From Candidatus Moraniibacteriota bacterium (GTDB lineage Bacteria; Patescibacteriota; Minisyncoccia; Moranbacterales; UBA11712), in the NCBI GenBank assembly GCA_028716005.1, contig JAQUQQ010000003.1:1-46508 (forward strand): a DNA stretch of 46,508 nt, in the 5' to 3' direction. This document shows positions 45,956 through 46,508 of this stretch, in pieces. A model generated the notes under the pieces. The model searched no databases. It was not told the origin of the DNA and was given only the letters and a program-made list of their open reading frames with translations. Each line of letters begins with the position of its first letter. Position 1 is the stretch's first letter. A program made the translations under genes and the position numbers.

Positions 45956-46508
45956 TTATACTACTAACTTTGTAGCCTTATTAATTCTCCTAATACTTTC
46001 TTCTTTCCCAATCACCCATGCCACCTCCCACGGCGAAGGGCTTTTTTCTTTTCCCGTGAGAGCTACTCGGAGCGGCCAGAGAAGCGCTCCTCTGTTTTTT
46101 GGATCCGCCGCGCCCATCAACTTGTTTTTCAGATTTTCCAGTTCCCATTCCTTTTCTCCGATCTCCCCCACCACCTCCAAAGATTTTTGCAGCGAAGCTA
46201 AAATTTCTTTTTTGTCCGTTTTTTTCCAAGCCAACAACTTGCTCTCGTATTTCGGAGTTTCAAAATATATTTCCGCCCCATTTGCGACATCAGAAAGCTT
46301 GCGCATTCTCTCCCGCTCGACTGTCACGATTTTCTCGAGATATTTATTCGACAATTTGTCTTTATATTTTTCAAGGTACGCGCGGCACAGTTCGGCAAGC
46401 TCGCTGCTGTTTTTTTTGCGGATATACAACCCGTTCATCCAATCCAGTTTTTCCGTGTCGAAAATTGCCCCGGACTTGTTGAGTTTTGATATATCAAATT
46501 CTTCGATC
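45956..46508 (-). CDS. gltX: Glutamyl-tRNA synthetase, C-terminal part (cut by window edge)
   Basis: 183 residues remain; the catalytic domain lies beyond the window. The frame runs from the edge (FDISKLNKSGAIFDTEKL) into DWMNGLYIRK, typical of the GltX core end, followed by the helical anticodon-binding domain and the end LLWPLRVALTGKEKSPSP (the conserved WPLRVALTG) and GKEESIRRINKA. The enzyme charges tRNA-Glu. The stop is 5 bp before the C39 peptidase start on the same strand. Confidence 0.93.
   Translation of the reverse strand, partial: IEEFDISKLNKSGAIFDTEKLDWMNGLYIRKKNSSELAELCRAYLEKYKDKLSNKYLEKIVTVERERMRKLSDVANGAEIYFETPKYESKLLAWKKTDKKEILASLQKSLEVVGEIGEKEWELENLKNKLMGAADPKNRGALLWPLRVALTGKEKSPSPWEVAWVIGKEESIRRINKATKLVV

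Noticed and set aside
1-46508. TGA or TAG reassigned to an amino acid
   Set aside because: RF2 with its frameshift is present and genes end in TGA, TAA and TAG in normal positions, so the standard code applies.

Overview
The window looks like a chromosomal segment of a bacterium of the Patescibacteria/Candidate Phyla Radiation, most likely the Parcubacteria. This is inferred from gene content and style, not from a marker phylogeny. The signs are compact genes with overlaps, short hypothetical membrane proteins (DUF5652-like, DUF2062-like, an EF-Tu-domain-like 85-residue protein), GroES without a neighbouring GroEL, tRNAs without encoded CCA, many near-leaderless starts, and abundant GC-rich palindromes. 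The code is standard: TGA is a stop, because RF2 with its programmed frameshift is present and many genes end in TGA.

Layout. 1-7015 (+) carries translation and division genes: a cut-off gene end, lepA, a 38-residue membrane peptide, an FtsB/DivIC-like protein, a membrane-anchored parvulin foldase, a tRNA cluster on the minus strand (Thr-CGT and Gly-CCC plus broken tRNAs), prfB, ftsE and ftsX. 7016-10357 is accessory: a hypothetical gene between short repeats, a coiled-coil protein, an ASCH-like/Nudix fusion, an MFS transporter and tRNA-Gln. 10461-11350 (+) holds small genes ending in groES. 11406-18081 (-) runs radical SAM, MEMO-like, AMMECR1-like (the three-part AmmeMemoRadiSam set), a degenerate PriA, def, fmt and a tandem rhodanese with no active-site cysteine. 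18160-19468 (+) holds a hypothetical gene, a mini-ORF and folD.

19541-35654 is mainly a surface-polysaccharide region: flippase, dTMP kinase, RtcB, four GT4-type and one GT2-type glycosyltransferases, a large polytopic membrane protein, an O-antigen ligase/polymerase and an LCP attachment enzyme. A candidate small RNA at about 24333-24446 and an RpoH-like sigma factor lie inside it. 35798-46508 returns to housekeeping: CtpA-type protease, bL9, CTP synthase, bL27, a RecB-like nuclease, IscS-IscU, a coiled-coil C39-type peptidase and the end of gltX.

The most unusual features are two repeat systems. The first is GC-rich palindromes, about 20-60 bp, found between genes, inside reading frames (folD, tmk, two glycosyltransferases) and inside tRNA remnants. 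Three copies of one palindrome family interrupt tRNA sequences at three different arms. The second is tandem repeats with a 7-bp period, found at least eight times, including inside lepA and at gene ends. Other points of interest are the AmmeMemoRadiSam set joined to formyl-methionine processing genes, a PriA that has lost its ATPase motifs, and a structured RNA locus with a perfect Shine-Dalgarno followed by AUG-UAG.
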